Of a stretch of DNA of 64,000 nt, positions 50,137 through 61,340 are shown piece by piece. Source of the stretch: Roseiarcus sp963835885 (GTDB lineage Bacteria; Pseudomonadota; Alphaproteobacteria; Rhizobiales; Beijerinckiaceae). Both the position numbers and the translations under genes were made by a program. Numbering within the stretch: position 1 is the stretch's first letter; each line of letters starts with the position of its first letter. The notes beneath the pieces were generated by a model. The model worked only from the letters and a program-made list of their open reading frames with translations, had not been told where the DNA came from and did not search any database. The stretch lies in the NCBI GenBank assembly GCA_963835885.1, contig CAWIHF010000006.1, forward strand, positions 1 to 64,000. Direction: 5' to 3'.

Positions 50137-50866
50137 TCATTGCGGCCGGGGGCGTCCGGCATGGTCCGGCTGGCGGTCCTCGAGCGGGTTCGCGACATAT
50201 TGGAATGCGGGCTCGCTGTTCCATGGTCCGCGCAGGTCGGCCCCGGGCCCGGAGGACATGTTGAAGTATACGTTGACGCTGCTGTCGGGTTGTAAGTCGC
50301 CGAACGACGGCTCGGTCAGCTTGTTGATCGAGTCCAGCGCTTCCATGAACATGTGCGTATGGGCGACTTCCCGCGTCGCGAGAAAATGCAGCGCCTTCCG
50401 CGAGCCCTCGTCGTCGGTCAGCTTGAGCAGCGCCTCGTAGGTTGCGAGTGCTCCCGCCTCGGCGGCGATGTCAGCCCGCAAGTCGCGCGTCACATGGCCG
50501 CCTTCGTTGACGTAGCGTGCGTCCCAGAAGGAGCCTTTCGAGTTCGACAAGATGCGGGCCCGGTCCGCGCAGTGAGAACAGCGTGCTCTTGTAGGCGCGG
50601 TCCTGGGCGTTCTGTGACGCCTTCTTCGTATGCTGTTCGATCAGCATCGCAATCACCTCGAGATGAGTGAACTCCTCGGTGCCGATATCCTGCAACATGT
50701 CGCGAATGCCGGCGTATTCGGTATGGAACGACTGAGTCCAATAGGTCAGGGCCGCGGTGAGCTCGCCGGTCGCGCCGCCGAACTGCTCGAGCAGTTTCTC
50801 CGCGAACGCCGGATCGGGGTTCTGCACATTCACTTCGGTTTGCAGGGTGGGTCGGTGAAGAAACAT
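50137..50866 (-). CDS. Manganese (non-heme) catalase, one frameshift
   Basis: The first part, 50866-~50560, reads MFLHRPTLQTEVNVQNPDPAFAEKLLEQFGGATGELTAALTYWTQSF...DIGTEEFTHLEVIAMLIEQHT. It bears metal-ligand Glu/His residues in GELTAAL and EEFTHLE. The second frame, ~50560-50137, gives KGSFWDARYVNEGGHVTRDLRADIAAEAGALATYEALLKLT...ATREVAHTHMFMEALDSI, with the remaining ligands in AAEAGA and REVAHTHMF. The frames join near 50550-50575. The enzyme disproportionates hydrogen peroxide with a di-Mn centre. It stands alone. About 245 aa, shorter than the ~290 aa of many family members. Confidence 0.82.
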
Positions 50867-51005
50867 GGCACTTCCTTCGGGTTCTTCGGGTTGATTTTCC
50901 CGAACCCGGGCTGGCGCGCGATGTTCCTTGGCGCCCGGGCGAATTATTTCGCAATCCGGCCGAGTTTGGGCTTGACTTTCGAGAATACCGGCGCGCTGAA
51001 GCGCT

Positions 51006-51305
51006 TCAGGATTTGCGGCTCGGCGGCGTGGGGTTCACACCGTCGACCACGATCGCGTTCGTCACGCCGGTTACATGCGTCGTCTCCCGCGCGTCGCGCT
51101 CCGCGCAGGACTTCGCGTAGGCTTTGTCGACCGAGCCGATCAAAGTCACGTGCCCGTGCTCGACCTCGACGCCGACGCGGTTGCGCGGCACGGCAAGGTC
51201 CCAATGAAGGGCGTTCAACACGGCCAGCCGAATGAGATCGTCGGCCGCAATGTTCCTTGCCTGTCCACCCCGCTGCGTGAACCCGCCGCGCAAAACCTGA
51301 CCCAT
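51006..51305 (-). CDS. BON-domain protein
   Basis: 99 aa from ATG 51305 (MGQVLRGGFTQRGGQARNIAADDLIRLAV); the frame is open to 51488. VLNALHWDLAVPRNRVGVEVEHGHVTLIGSVDKAYAKSCAERDARETTHVTGVTNAIVV is one complete BON domain (VxVxVxxGxVxLxGxVxxxxxxxxAxxxaxxvxGVxxVxN). Such domains bind phospholipid or act in osmotic stress responses. No signal peptide. It is divergent from glgX, and both may answer osmotic stress. Confidence 0.75.
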   Translation of the reverse strand: MGQVLRGGFTQRGGQARNIAADDLIRLAVLNALHWDLAVPRNRVGVEVEHGHVTLIGSVDKAYAKSCAERDARETTHVTGVTNAIVVDGVNPTPPSRKS

Positions 51306-51502
51306 CTGGAGCTCCTCCCCGATCCGGCCGACTAACGCGGATCCCGACCGCCCAGTTCCAAGCGCGGCAGCTTCGGGTCGATTTCGAGGCCGCACTGGGA
51401 TCGAATCGCGCCGCGCGCGGAACTGTTGCGCTCTCATCGGCGTTGCCGACTGTCGTCGGGGTCCGCTACTCTTGAAGAGGACTAGCACCGGCGGGAGATT
51501 TC

Positions 51503-53659
51503 ATGCGCATCAGCGAAGGCAAACCCTATCCGCTCGGCGCCACGGCCGACGCTGACGGCGCCAATTTCGCGGTCTTCTCCGCGAACGCGACGCGGGTTGA
51601 CGTCTGCATCTTCGATGCGCCCGACGGTCGCGAGATCGAGCGGCTCGAGTTGCCCGAGTACACCGACGAAGTTTTTCACGGCCATGTCGCCGGCGTCGGG
51701 CCCGGCTCTTTCTACGGGTTTCGCGTCCATGGGCCGTTCGAGCCCGAGTCCGGACACCGCTTCAACCCGAACAAGCTTCTGCTCGACCCTTATGCGCGCG
51801 CTCACGCCGGCAAGCTCGTATGGGATCCGGCCGTGTTCGGCTACACAATCGGCGCGGAAGGAGACGACCTGACCTTCGACGAGCGCGACAGCGCGGCTTT
51901 CGTGCCGAAATGCGCGGTCGTCGACCCCAACTTCGACTGGCGCGGCGAATACCATAGGCGGAGCGTCCCGTGGGACCACACGATCGTTTACGAGACGCAC
52001 GTCAAGGGCTTCACCAGGCTGCATCCCGAGGTGGACGAAGGCCTGCGCGGCTTCTACGCCGGCCTCGGGTCGAAGCCGGTCGTCGACTACATCCGGTCGC
52101 TCGGGGTCACGACCGTCGAGCTCTTGCCCGTCCATACGTTCATCGACGACGCATTCCTGCTCGAACGCGGCCTCAAGAACTATTGGGGCTATAATTCGAT
52201 CGGCTTCTTCGCGCCCGACCCGCGCTACGCCGCCGACGTCCCGAATTCCCTGCGCGAATTCAAGGAGATGATCGCCCGTCTGCACGACGGCGGCCTCGAG
52301 GTCGTCCTGGACGTCGTCTACAACCACACCGCTGAAGGAAACGAACGGGGACCGACCCTTTCGTTCAAGGGCATCGACAACCGTTCCTACTACCGGCTCA
52401 TTTCCGATCAGCCACGCTATTACGTCAACGACACGGGCACCGGAAACACGCTGAACCTCAGCCATCCGCGCGTCATCCAGATGGTCTGCGACAGTCTACG
52501 CTACTGGGTGAGCGAGATGCGGGTCGACGGGTTCCGCTTCGATCTCGGCACGATTCTCGCGCGCGAGCCTGACGGCTTCAAGACCGAGAGCGGATTCTTG
52601 AAGGCGGTCGGACAGGATCCGCTGCTTGCCGAGGTGAAGCTCATCGCGGAGCCTTGGGACTGCGGTCCGGGCGGGTACCAGGTCGGCGGCTTCCCTCCGG
52701 GCTGGGCGGAGTGGAACGACACGTTCCGCGATGCGACGCGCGACTACTGGCGCGGGATGGCGAGCGCCAAGGGGCTCGCTCCCCGTCTCTGCGCTTCGCC
52801 CGACAAGTTCAATTTCCGCGGGCGCAAACCCTGGGCCAGCGTCAATTTCGTCGCTGCGCACGACGGCTTCACACTGCACGACCTCGTCTCTTACAACGAC
52901 AAGCACAACGAGGCGAATGGCGAGGACAATCGCGACGGCCACTCCGACAACCGTTCGTGGAACTGCGGCGTTGAAGGGCCGACCGATGACCTTGAAATCC
53001 GGTCCCTTCGGTGGCGTCAGATGCGCAATTTCCTGGCGACCCTGATGCTGTCCCAGGGCACGCCGATGATTGCGGCGGGAGACGAATTCGGTCGCACCCG
53101 GAACGGCAACAACAACGGCTATTGCCAGGACAACGAGATCGGCTGGCTCAACTGGCGACTGGACGATGAGCAGCGGGCGCTCCTCGCCTTCTTTCGCAGG
53201 CTGACCGAGCTGTTCAATCGCTATCCGGTGCTGCGCCGCTCCCGCTTTTTCACCGGCGAGATGAACCCGGACCTCGGCGTCAAGGACGTGACCTGGATCG
53301 ACGCGAACGGCTCGGAAATGAAGCCCGAGACCTGGGACAACGACCTCACGCGCTGTTTCGGCATGCTTCTGGACGGACGGGCGCAAGCGACCGGCATCAA
53401 GCAACTCGGCGGCGACGTCACGTTGCTGATCGTGTTCAACTCGCACCACGATATTGTGAAATTCTCACTGCCGCGCTGGCGCCAGACGCACAGCTGGAAT
53501 CGCCTGATCGACACCAACGATCCGCAGCTTCCGGCGCATAAATTCAGGACCGGCCACGCATACGAAGTGACCGGACGGTCCCTCTTGCTGTTCGAGCGCG
53601 GCGCGACCGAAAGGAAATCCGGCGCAAAGGCGCCGAGCGCTCACACCACCTCCTCCTGA
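51503..53659 (+). CDS. glgX: Glycogen debranching enzyme GlgX
   Basis: 718 aa, the normal GlgX length. An N-terminal CBM48 (PYPLGATADADGANFAVFSANATRVDVCIFD, VAGVGPGSFYGFRVHGPFEPESGHRFNPNKLLLDPYA) precedes the GH13 barrel with VVLDVVYNHTAEGNERGPTLSFKG (region I), VDGFRFDLGT (II, nucleophile D), LIAEPWDCG (III, acid/base E) and FVAAHDGFTLHDLVSYN (IV). It hydrolyses alpha-1,6 branches of glycogen limit dextrins. The maltodextrins released feed TreY, encoded nearby. Confidence 0.93.
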   Translation: MRISEGKPYPLGATADADGANFAVFSANATRVDVCIFDAPDGREIERLELPEYTDEVFHGHVAGVGPGSFYGFRVHGPFEPESGHRFNPNKLLLDPYARAHAGKLVWDPAVFGYTIGAEGDDLTFDERDSAAFVPKCAVVDPNFDWRGEYHRRSVPWDHTIVYETHVKGFTRLHPEVDEGLRGFYAGLGSKPVVDYIRSLGVTTVELLPVHTFIDDAFLLERGLKNYWGYNSIGFFAPDPRYAADVPNSLREFKEMIARLHDGGLEVVLDVVYNHTAEGNERGPTLSFKGIDNRSYYRLISDQPRYYVNDTGTGNTLNLSHPRVIQMVCDSLRYWVSEMRVDGFRFDLGTILAREPDGFKTESGFLKAVGQDPLLAEVKLIAEPWDCGPGGYQVGGFPPGWAEWNDTFRDATRDYWRGMASAKGLAPRLCASPDKFNFRGRKPWASVNFVAAHDGFTLHDLVSYNDKHNEANGEDNRDGHSDNRSWNCGVEGPTDDLEIRSLRWRQMRNFLATLMLSQGTPMIAAGDEFGRTRNGNNNGYCQDNEIGWLNWRLDDEQRALLAFFRRLTELFNRYPVLRRSRFFTGEMNPDLGVKDVTWIDANGSEMKPETWDNDLTRCFGMLLDGRAQATGIKQLGGDVTLLIVFNSHHDIVKFSLPRWRQTHSWNRLIDTNDPQLPAHKFRTGHAYEVTGRSLLLFERGATERKSGAKAPSAHTTSS

Positions 53660-54218
53660 GTCGGCCACCGGCGGCGCCGACCCGCTGCGCACGTTCCGAT
53701 CCCCGATTTCGTGTAAGGCTCATCGATGGGCTGGTTCGGAGAAGCAGAACCCGCCTGTCTTCAACCAAGCGCCACGGAGGGGGCAATCAAGCCCAGTTGA
53801 GCTGCGATTGCATGCAGCGGAGGCCCGAAAAGCCCTTGCAAACATTTCCTTTTCCTTCCCTTTGTGACGTCGATTCCAGACTTATCAAGGCTTTACAGGG
53901 CGGGAGGAGCAAAAAAAATTCTCCCTGACTTTCCGTCCGGCGAAAATCGGCACTTTTTCGAGAATTCCGATGACAAGCATTGACCTTGCCGCCTTGAGAA
54001 ACCTGAGCCGCCGACGCTGACGTCATCCCATCCGCGTCAATGGCTGGGCTCGCGCCTACGAGCCTCTTTTGAGAACATAATATGAACAAACGCTTCAAGC
54101 AACGAAATTCGTAACCAAAGGTCGGCCGAGGATTCACTTGCGCCTAACCCGCGTTCCCGCCGCATGGCGGCTGGAACTTTCGTGTAAGCCGTCGCGAAGC
54201 CTGCGACACGGATCGAGG
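53660..54218. other. Intergenic region between convergent glgX and treY
   Basis: About 560 bases after two convergent genes. No coding region or clear intrinsic terminator is visible. A run of A bases near 53914-53920 and generally lower GC than the flanks stand out. Confidence 0.45.
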
Positions 54219-56932
54219 TCACGTCGCGGCCAGGACCGCAAGCGGCAAGGAGCCGAACCACGCGCACAACGGGATGTGGGCGTCGAACTGCCGGGCGCGG
54301 AGGAGATCGAACCATCGGCCCTCGGGCATTTGCGCCGACGCCTGCCAGTCCGGCTTTTCTTCCCGCAGCGCCGGAAAACGAGCAACCAGCAGCGCAAGTC
54401 GGCGCTCGCCGTGGGTCCGGACGAAACCGAGCGCCCAGTCTGCGTCTTCGCCTGTCGTTTCGATCGGCAGATAGTCGCCTTTGGCGAAGAGCTCGGGATA
54501 ATCGCGCCGGAAGGCGAGCAGAAGCGCCGTCACCGCGAGCTTGATTCGCCCGTCGCGCCAGGTGGCGAGCAGCGATTCGATCAGATTGGCGCGCTCCTTT
54601 TCGGCCTCGAGTTGGGGCACAAGCGCGGCCAGGGCCGCTTCTGGCCCACCATAATCGACGGGGCGGCGATTGTCCGGATCGACCAGGCTCAGGTCCCATA
54701 ATTCGCAGCCCTGGTAAACGTCGGGGAGGCCCGGCGCCATGAGCTTTAGCGCCGTCTGGATGAGGCTGTTTTGCGCCCCGAGCCGGGCGACGCGCTCGAC
54801 AAACGGCAGAAAACTCGTCAAGAAGCCGCCGTCCGGCCTCAGTGCTTCCTGGGCGAAGGCGTGCATCGCCGTTTCGTATTCGAGTTGGGCGCCGCCCAGC
54901 TCGAGTTTCGCTTGCCTTCCCGCAGAGCCTTTTCGAGCGCGGCTTGAATGCGGCCTGCATAGGCCTCGAGCCCTTCCGATGTCGGCGCGTCGAGCAATTC
55001 GAACGGCCACGAGCCGACCAGCATCTGATAGAACATGTATTCGTCTTCGCGGCCGGGCGGCGCGCGGCCTTCGACATCGCCGAGCCTCGCGCGAAGGATC
55101 CGGCTCCAGCTCGACACCTGATGACGCCATTCCTCCGGAATTTCGGAGAGCACCGCGAGCCACGCGCGCGCGTCCTCGCCGCGCTTCGTGTCGTGCGTGG
55201 CGGTTGCGAGCATCGCGTGCGGCCAATTCTCCGCGCGCTGCACGTTCGCTTTGTGGAAGACCGGCGGCGTGATCCCGAATCTTTCCGGCGCGCCGCCGAC
55301 TTCGTTCAGGGCGACGAAGCGGTTGTAACGGTAGAAGGCGGTGTCCTCGACGCCCTTCGCCATCACCGGTCCGGTGAACTGCTGAAGCTTCATCGCGAAG
55401 CGCAGCGCCGTGGTTCGGCCGATCTCGCTCGCAGCCGAAGTCTTGGTCGACCCACTCAAAACGCTCTCGAGGAAGTCGAACGCCGACGGATGGACGTCGG
55501 GATCGAGCCGCCGCGCGCGCGTGACCGCCCAGACGATGTCGCGCCGGTCGGCTTCGGTGAGCGCGCCGGAAAGGTCGACATAGGTGCGGTAGACGGGAAA
55601 GCAGGCGACGATCGCCTTGATGGCGCGGGTAAGAATCGCCCGGGTGAGGTCGGCCGTCATCGGGCTCTGGCGGGCGAGGCGCGCGGCGCCGCGGCCGAGC
55701 GCGCCGAGCTCGCTCGCCATCTCGTTGTCCATGATCCTGAGCTTGGCGGCGAGGGCGATCGCTTCAAACGGTTCGCCTGCGCCGGTGAAAGCCTGATAAA
55801 TCTCGGAAAGCGGGGCCTCGGCGGACGGGTCGACGAACAGGCCGAGCGAAAGGTTCAAATAGTCGTAGCCGGTTGTGCCTTCGACCGGCCAGTCGTCGCG
55901 CAGGCGCTCGTGCGGGGCTAGGATCTTCTCGACCACGAGATAGAAGGGCAGCTCGACCCGCCCGCGAAGAGCCTCCAGATAGGATCTGGGGTCGAACAGG
56001 CCGTCGACGTGATCGATCCTGAGGCCGTCCATCTCGTGGAACTCGAGCATGCGGAGCACCCGGGCATGCGCATGCGCAAACACCGGCGCAAGCTCCACCC
56101 GGAGGCCGGCGAGATCGTTGATGTTGAAGAACTGACGGTAGTTGATTTCGTCCTCGGCGACGCGGAAGAAGGCGACGCGCCAGAACTGGGCTGAAATCAG
56201 CCGATCGAGTTCGCGCCAGTCGCCATTGAACGCGGCGACGCGCTCGTCGATCTCGCGGCGCGACTCGGCGCCGCCCAGCGCCAGCTCCGCCAGTTCGGCC
56301 TTGAGGCCGAGCGCCCGTTCGGCGATCTGCGGCCGCCAGGCCGGCAGGTCGAGAAACCGGTCCGACATGCGGTCGAGCGCGTCGTCGTCGTGGCCGAGGA
56401 TCATCGGATAGGTGAGCGGGCAGACCGGCAGCTTGTGCGCCCCGTATGCCCATATGGCGAAGGTTCCGTCGGCGTCGAACGCGAGGGTGAGATTGCCGCT
56501 CCTCAGCTCTTCGCCATACTGCGCGCCAAGCACGGGCGCGAGCAGCTTGCCGCCGCCTTCGACCCAGTCGATGTCGAACCAGCCCGCGTAGCGTGACTCA
56601 GGCCCCCATTCGAGCACGTCGAGCCAGAGCGGGTTGTCGGCGCCGCCGACGCCCATATGGTTCGGGACGAAGTCGAGAATGGCGTTCAGACCCTCGCGCC
56701 GGAACGCGTCGATCATCGCCGAATATTCAGTTTCCGAGCCGAGCTCCGGGTTCAGCCGGGCGTGATCGGTGATGTCGTAGCCGTGTGGGCTGCCGGGGCG
56801 GGCCTTGAAAAAGGGCGACAAATAGACGTGGCTGACGCCCAGGCGGCCGAGATAGGGCGCGACCGCAGCCGCCTCGTTGAATCCGAAACCTGCCCTGAGC
56901 TGCAGCCGATAGGTGGCGCGGGGAGGGATCAT
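54219..56932 (-). CDS. treY: Malto-oligosyltrehalose synthase TreY, one frameshift
   Basis: About 900 aa from ATG 56932. IPPRATYRLQLRAGFGFNEAAAVAPYLGRLGVSHVYLSPFFKA is the TreY opening. Catalytic-barrel motifs are ILDFVPNHMGVGGADNPLW, MDGLRIDHVDGLFDP and YLVVEKILAPHERLRDDWPVEGTTGYD. The frame breaks near 54915, where one G appears lost (ggcaagcgaaa for ggcaaggcgaaa). The second frame carries LELGGAQLEYETAMHAFAQEAL and LMAPGLPDVYQGCELWDLSLVDPDNRRPVDY to the end. TreY isomerises the reducing end of maltodextrins to a trehalose unit. Its start overlaps the treZ stop (ATGA). Confidence 0.88.
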
Positions 56933-58700
56933 GCCGCCTCGATGCTCCAGCGCACGCTCCACGGCCCGAACTCAGCTTCCGCTTCGCCGCAGCGCCAGAA
57001 GACGACGTTCGCTTCGGGAAAGGCGGCTCGGCCGTCGGACAGATTGGCGTCGAGCGTAAGGCGCCGGGCGCCGGCCCGCCAGACGACGCGGACCGCCTGC
57101 TCGCCAAGCACCGCCCCTTCGCCGCCGCTCTCGATCTCCGGCAGGAGCGGCCGGACATGCTCGCGGCGCGCGGCGAGCGCGGCGCGGTAGAAGCTCAGCT
57201 GGTCGGTGTCGATCCGGCTCCAGTCGAGCTTCGCTGAAAGGAACGTCGCTTCGGCGATCGGGTCGGGAATCTTCGTCGCGTCTCCGCGATCGGCGAACTC
57301 CGGAAAGCGCGCGAATTCCTCGCGTCGCCCGCGCCGGACGGCTACCGCCAGCTCGCCCTCGAAATCGCAGAAGAACGGAAACGGCTGCTCCGCCGCCCAC
57401 TCCTCGCCCATGAACAGCATCGGCGTTTGCGGCAGCAAGAGATAGACGCTTGCCAACGCGCGGACTGCCGCCGGAGAGACGAGCGCGCTCAGCCGCTCGC
57501 CGAAAGCGCGGTTGCCGATCTGATCGTGGTTCTGAATGAATGCGACGAACGCGCCGGGAGGAAGCGCCGCGCTCGAGCCCCCGCGTGCAGCGCCGCGGTA
57601 GGGCGACATCTCGCCCTGAAATGCAAAGCCCTGCGCCAGCGCCCTGGCGAGGAGCTTCGCCTCTCCATAGTCGGCGTAATAGCCGCTGTTCTCGTGCGTC
57701 GCGGCGACGTGCAGCACGTGGTGGAGGTCGTCGTTCCACTGCGCCGTATATAGGATGGGTTTCCGGCCCTGGCGGATGAGGCGCTCCGGCTCGTTGTCCT
57801 CGTTCTCGAGCAGGAGATGGATTGGCCGGTCGAAGCGCGCGCGCAGCCGGGCGGCGAGTTCATCGATGATGTCCGGACGACGCTCGTCCTTGATCGAATG
57901 CGCCGCGTCGATGCGCAGTCCGTCGAGGCGGAAGGCGTCGATCCAGTATTCGGCATTCTCGAGGACGAAGTCCCGAACGGGGCGCGCGTTCGGCCCGTCG
58001 AAATTGATGGCCTTGCCCCACGGCGTTCGATGGCGTTCGGTGAAAAAGTCCGGCGCGTAGAGTGAGAGATAATTCCCCTCCGGTCCGAAATGATTGTAGA
58101 CCACGTCGAGCAGCACGGCGATGCCGCGGCTGGTGCGCCGCTTCGACGAGGGCCTTGAAATCCTCCGGTCGGCCGTAGGCCGAGTTAGGGGCGTAGGGCA
58201 GGACCCCGTCGTAGCCCCAGCCGCAGCGGCCGCGGAAGTCGCCGACCGGCATGATCTCGATCGCGGTCACGCCGAGTTGGACAAGATGGTCGAGGCGGCG
58301 GGCGGCGCCGGCGAAAGAGCCTTCAGCAGTGAAGGCGCCGATGTGCAGTTCATAGAGCACGACATCGTCCCAGGCCCGGCCCGGCCAGGGCTCGCGCCAG
58401 CGATAAGTCGTCATGGTCGACCGTCTCGCTCGGCCCGTGCACGTCGTCAGGTTGAAAGCGGGACGCGGGATCCGGAACCCGCCTCCCGTCGGAGAGCTCG
58501 AAGCGATAGAGAGCTCCTGCGCCGACCCCGTCGACGAACGCCTCGAAGAAACCGTCGTCGCGCCGCTCCATCGGGATCGTCGAGCGTCTGGTCCCGAGCG
58601 CCAGGCCGACGCGCTCCTGCGCCGGAGCCCAGAGCCGAAAGCGGACTCCCCCGTCCTCAAACGAAGGGCCATGCGTCCAGTGTCGTGGGCCCCCAATCAT
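56929..58700 (-). CDS. treZ: Malto-oligosyltrehalose trehalohydrolase TreZ, two frameshifts
   Basis: About 590 aa. 58700-~58370 gives the N-terminal domain (WTHGPSFEDGGVRFRLWAPAQERVGLAL). ~58440-~58120 gives DVVLYELHIGAFTAEGSFAGAARRLDHLVQLGVTAIEIMPV and GWGYDGVLPYAPNSAYGRPEDFKALV. 58116-56929 gives VLLDVVYNHFGPEGNYL, LDGLRIDAAHSIKD (nucleophile D), LLLENEDNE (acid/base E) and FIQNHDQIGNRAFG. The frame changes near ~58370-58440 and ~58120 are single-base indels. TreZ releases trehalose from maltooligosyl-trehalose. It is cotranscribed with treY. Confidence 0.87.
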
Positions 58701-58834
58701 GCGCGCTTTTCGTCAATGAGAATCCCGAACGGCTGGCAAACCGTCGAGCGCAGCAAGGGTTCCCAAGTCTCCGCCGCGGGGCCGACGCGATGTCGTCGCC
58801 CGACCGGCAGCCCAGGCGGCCGGCGCCGGGCTTA

Positions 58835-59370
58835 TCAGCTGGAAAAGGCCGCCTTCAGCCGTTCGTGCTGGGAAACGACCTCGCTTTGGCGCCCCAGCGC
58901 CTCCGGCGACCGGACGAGCGCGAGGCCCTGATCGAGATGAATGACGCGCTCCTGGATGCGCAGCGAGCGCCGGCTCAGGCTTCGCAGCGCAGGAGGCAAA
59001 AGCTCAAAAATATCCGGCGGGCAGCCGATGTCCTGGCGCACCAGCTTGACGCGGTGGCGCTCGGTCAGCGCCTGGCCCGGAGTCATTCGCCTTCGTTGAC
59101 CGCGCGCCGCAGCAGCAGCCACGAGGCGACCTGCATGAGGCGCGTGGTCAGCCGCATGGTCTCCGTCGCAAAGGCGAGCGCAACGGGGCGAGGAAGCGCC
59201 TTCGACTCCGCCCGTCCACGGCTGTCGAGATACGCCGCGGCTTCTTCAACGAGCGCCATCCCCTCGCGGAACAGGTCGTTGAAGGCGGGTGAGGCAGTCA
59301 GGCGATTGATCAGGGGAACGGCGGGCGGCGGCGGACTTGCGCGCCGCCGGAACCCGTTTCCAGCCATCAA
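58835..59370 (-). CDS. DUF1465 family, RcdA-like (regulator of CtrA degradation), one frameshift
   Basis: About 175 aa. 59370-59087 gives LTASPAFNDLFREGMALVEEAAAYLDSRGRAESKALPRPVALAFATETMRLTTRLMQVASWLLLRRAVNEGE. One A is missing after NEGE (gaaatgact reads gaatgact); the next frame continues MTPGQALTERHRVKLVRQD...SLSRRSLRIQERVIHLDQGL. This is the DUF1465 consensus throughout. In Caulobacter RcdA is an adaptor that helps ClpXP degrade CtrA. CtrA-like boxes lie upstream (59483-59514). Orthology to RcdA is by family only. Confidence 0.8.
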
Positions 59371-59482
59371 ACCGGCGACTCATACGCTTACTCCCATCCA
59401 TGGCGACGGCTGCAATCGGCCTGCGCGCGCACTCAGGAAGAACCAAAGCAAATATAGCGCCTCGGACGGGCGGGCCGTGCGT

Positions 59483-59514
59483 TTACGCTGAAGTTAACGT
59501 TAACGCAAAGGTAA
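59483..59514. promoter_or_regulatory. Paired CtrA-like boxes upstream of the rcdA-like gene
   Basis: TTAC-N7-TTAA at 59483-59497 and TTAA-N7-GTAA at 59500-59514 are two one-mismatch matches to the CtrA box TTAA-N7-TTAA, arranged as an inverted pair around GTTAACGTTAAC. They lie 113-144 bases upstream of the RcdA-like start codon. Regulation by CtrA is inference. Confidence 0.45.
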
Positions 59515-59531
59515 CGCGCGTTGCAACCGAC

Positions 59532-59557
59532 AAAAAAAGCCGCCCGGAGGCGGCTTT
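59532..59557 (-). terminator. Rho-independent terminator (minus strand)
   Basis: Read on the minus strand: a 9-bp stem AAAGCCGCC/GGCGGCTTT with a 4-base loop, followed by a run of about seven T. It lies downstream of mnmA-DUF1192 (ending at 59713) and before the rcdA-like gene, so it ends the mnmA transcript. Confidence 0.85.
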
Positions 59558-59712
59558 CGAGGGTGGGAGGATCGGAGACGTCGAACAGAACGGGCGTGAG
59601 ACCCGTTCAGAACCCTACAAATCCGGGTTGAAGGATTTATAATCGATAACCCTTAACAAGCGGTTGCGCCGCCAGCCGTCGCAAACTGACATGGACGGTC
59701 AAATGGGCGCAG

Positions 59713-60000
59713 CTAGGGGCAGTCTCGATAATTCCGGTTCCGCGCTGTGCGCCGGACGCTAGTCCTCTGCCCAGAAGGCAGGCGCTCAACATACTCATGC
59801 CTGAACGCAGATTGCGCCGCCTGGCGCGTCGCCTGGCGCGCCGCGATCGCCCGCTCGAGCCGCTCGATCTCCGCCTTCAGAAGCCCGATGCGCTCGGCAA
59901 GTTCGGGCGCGGAAAGGTCATCGAGGTTCTGGCCGATCTCGTGGACAGGCGGGGCTTTCCGTTTGGCGCCGAATACGGATTCCTCGTCGAACTCGGCCAT
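59713..60000 (-). CDS. DUF1192 family protein
   Basis: Up to 95 aa from ATG 60000. AKRKAPPVHEIGQNLDDLSAPELAERIGLLKAEIERLERAIAARQATRQAAQSAFR is the complete DUF1192 domain: the HEIGxDLSxLSxxEL start and a C-terminal coiled coil. The family is small (~60-70 aa), alphaproteobacterial and uncharacterised. The extra ~28 residues after AQSAFR are unlike the family and may come from a frameshift that removed the usual stop. It is 22 nt downstream of mnmA. Confidence 0.8.
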   Translation of the reverse strand: MAEFDEESVFGAKRKAPPVHEIGQNLDDLSAPELAERIGLLKAEIERLERAIAARQATRQAAQSAFRHEYVERLPSGQRTSVRRTARNRNYRDCP

Positions 60001-60022
60001 CGCTCGCCTCCGCGCAAAGACT

Positions 60023-61142
60023 TTAGGACGCGGCGATGAAGCCGCCGCCCAGCACCCTCGCCCGCGGGTCGAGGGATTCGTAGAAGACGCAGGCCTGCCC
60101 AGGCGAGACGCCGCTTTCCGGCTCGACGAAATCGACCTCGCCCGACGGCAGGAGGAGCGCGGGGGCCGGGTGGCCGGGTCGAGCGCACCCGCGCGGCGAT
60201 GAGGAGCCCGTTCGGCGGCGAGCTCGCGAGCTCGCCGTCGCCGATCCAGTTGACGTCGCGCAGCTTGAGCCTGGTCTTCGCCAGGGCGGCGCGGGGGCCG
60301 ACGATGACCTGCCCGCGCGCTGCGTCGAGCGCCACGACATAGAGCGGCTCGGTCGCGGCGACGCCGAGGCCGCGCCGCTGGCCGATCGTGTAATGGAGGA
60401 TGCCGGCGTGGCGGCCGAGCACGCGGCCGTCGACGTGGACGATGTCGCCGGGGGACGAGGCGCCCGGCATCAGCCGCTCGATCATGTCGCTGTAATGGCC
60501 GGCGGGGACGAAGCAGATGTCCTGGCTGTCGGCCTTTTCGGCATTGATGAGGCCGAACCGGCGGGCGAGCTCGCGGACTTCCGGCTTCGGCATCCCGCCG
60601 AGCGGAAAGCGCAGGCGCTTGAGCTGGTCGCGGGTGGTGGCGAACAGGAAATAGCTCTGGTCGCGGTCCGGATCGGCGGCGCGGTAGAGCGCCTGGCCCG
60701 CCGTGCCCGTCGTCGCGCGCGACGACGTAATGGCCGGTCGCCAGAAGATCGGCGCCGAGATCGCGCGCGGCGGCGAACAGGTCGGCGAATTTCATGTGCT
60801 GGTTGCAGGCGACACAGGGGATCGGCGTCTCGCCCGCGACATAGGCGCGGGCGAAAGGCTCGATCACCTTCTCGCGAAAGCGCTGCTCGTAGTCGAGCAC
60901 GTAATGGGGAATTCCGAGCCGGGCGGCGACGTCGCGGGCGTCGTGGATGTCCTGGCCGGCGCAGCAGGCGCCCTTGCGGTGGGTCGCCTCGCCGTGGTCG
61001 TAGAGCTGCATGGTCACGCCGACGACGTCATAGCCCTGGCGGCCAGCATCGCGGCGACGACGGAGGAATCGACGCCGCCCGACATCGCCACCACCACGCG
61101 CGTGTCCGCGGGCGACTTTTCAAGTCCAAGACTATTGGCCAC
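60023..61142 (-). CDS. mnmA: tRNA-specific 2-thiouridylase MnmA, at least three frameshifts
   Basis: About 373 aa when reconnected. From GTG 61142: TRVVVAMSGGVDSSVVAAMLAAR (PP-loop). One G is missing near 61040-61050, then VTMQLYDHGEATHRKGACCAGQDIHDARDVAARLGIPHYVLDYE and PIPCVACNQHMKFADLF (catalytic Cys). Another break near ~60700 leads to FGLINAEKADSQDICFVPAG...LHYTIGQRRGLG, and a third near 60180-60200 to EVDFVEPESGVSPGQACVFYE (second Cys). It thiolates U34 of Lys, Glu and Gln tRNAs. Such a conserved gene is unlikely to be dead, so the breaks point to sequence errors. Confidence 0.88.
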
Positions 61143-61340
61143 GCTGCTCGCTAGGTGCGCGAAGGATGTCGCGAGCATTCCGCTCTCATTCCGGCATTTA
61201 CTGCCGGACCCGACTTAGATTGGGCATTTGGCCCGCAAAGGCAAGCCCATTCGTCTGAAATCCGGCCCGAGGCCAATTTTGCCGGTAGATGGTCGCGGGC
61301 CGACCCCAAGTGGTGGTCGAGGCCGTTCGCGCCGGCGTCG

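Noticed and set aside
54842..55921. Plus-strand frame opposite treY
   Set aside because: Shadow of a well-supported GH13 gene; Arg-rich with no motif.
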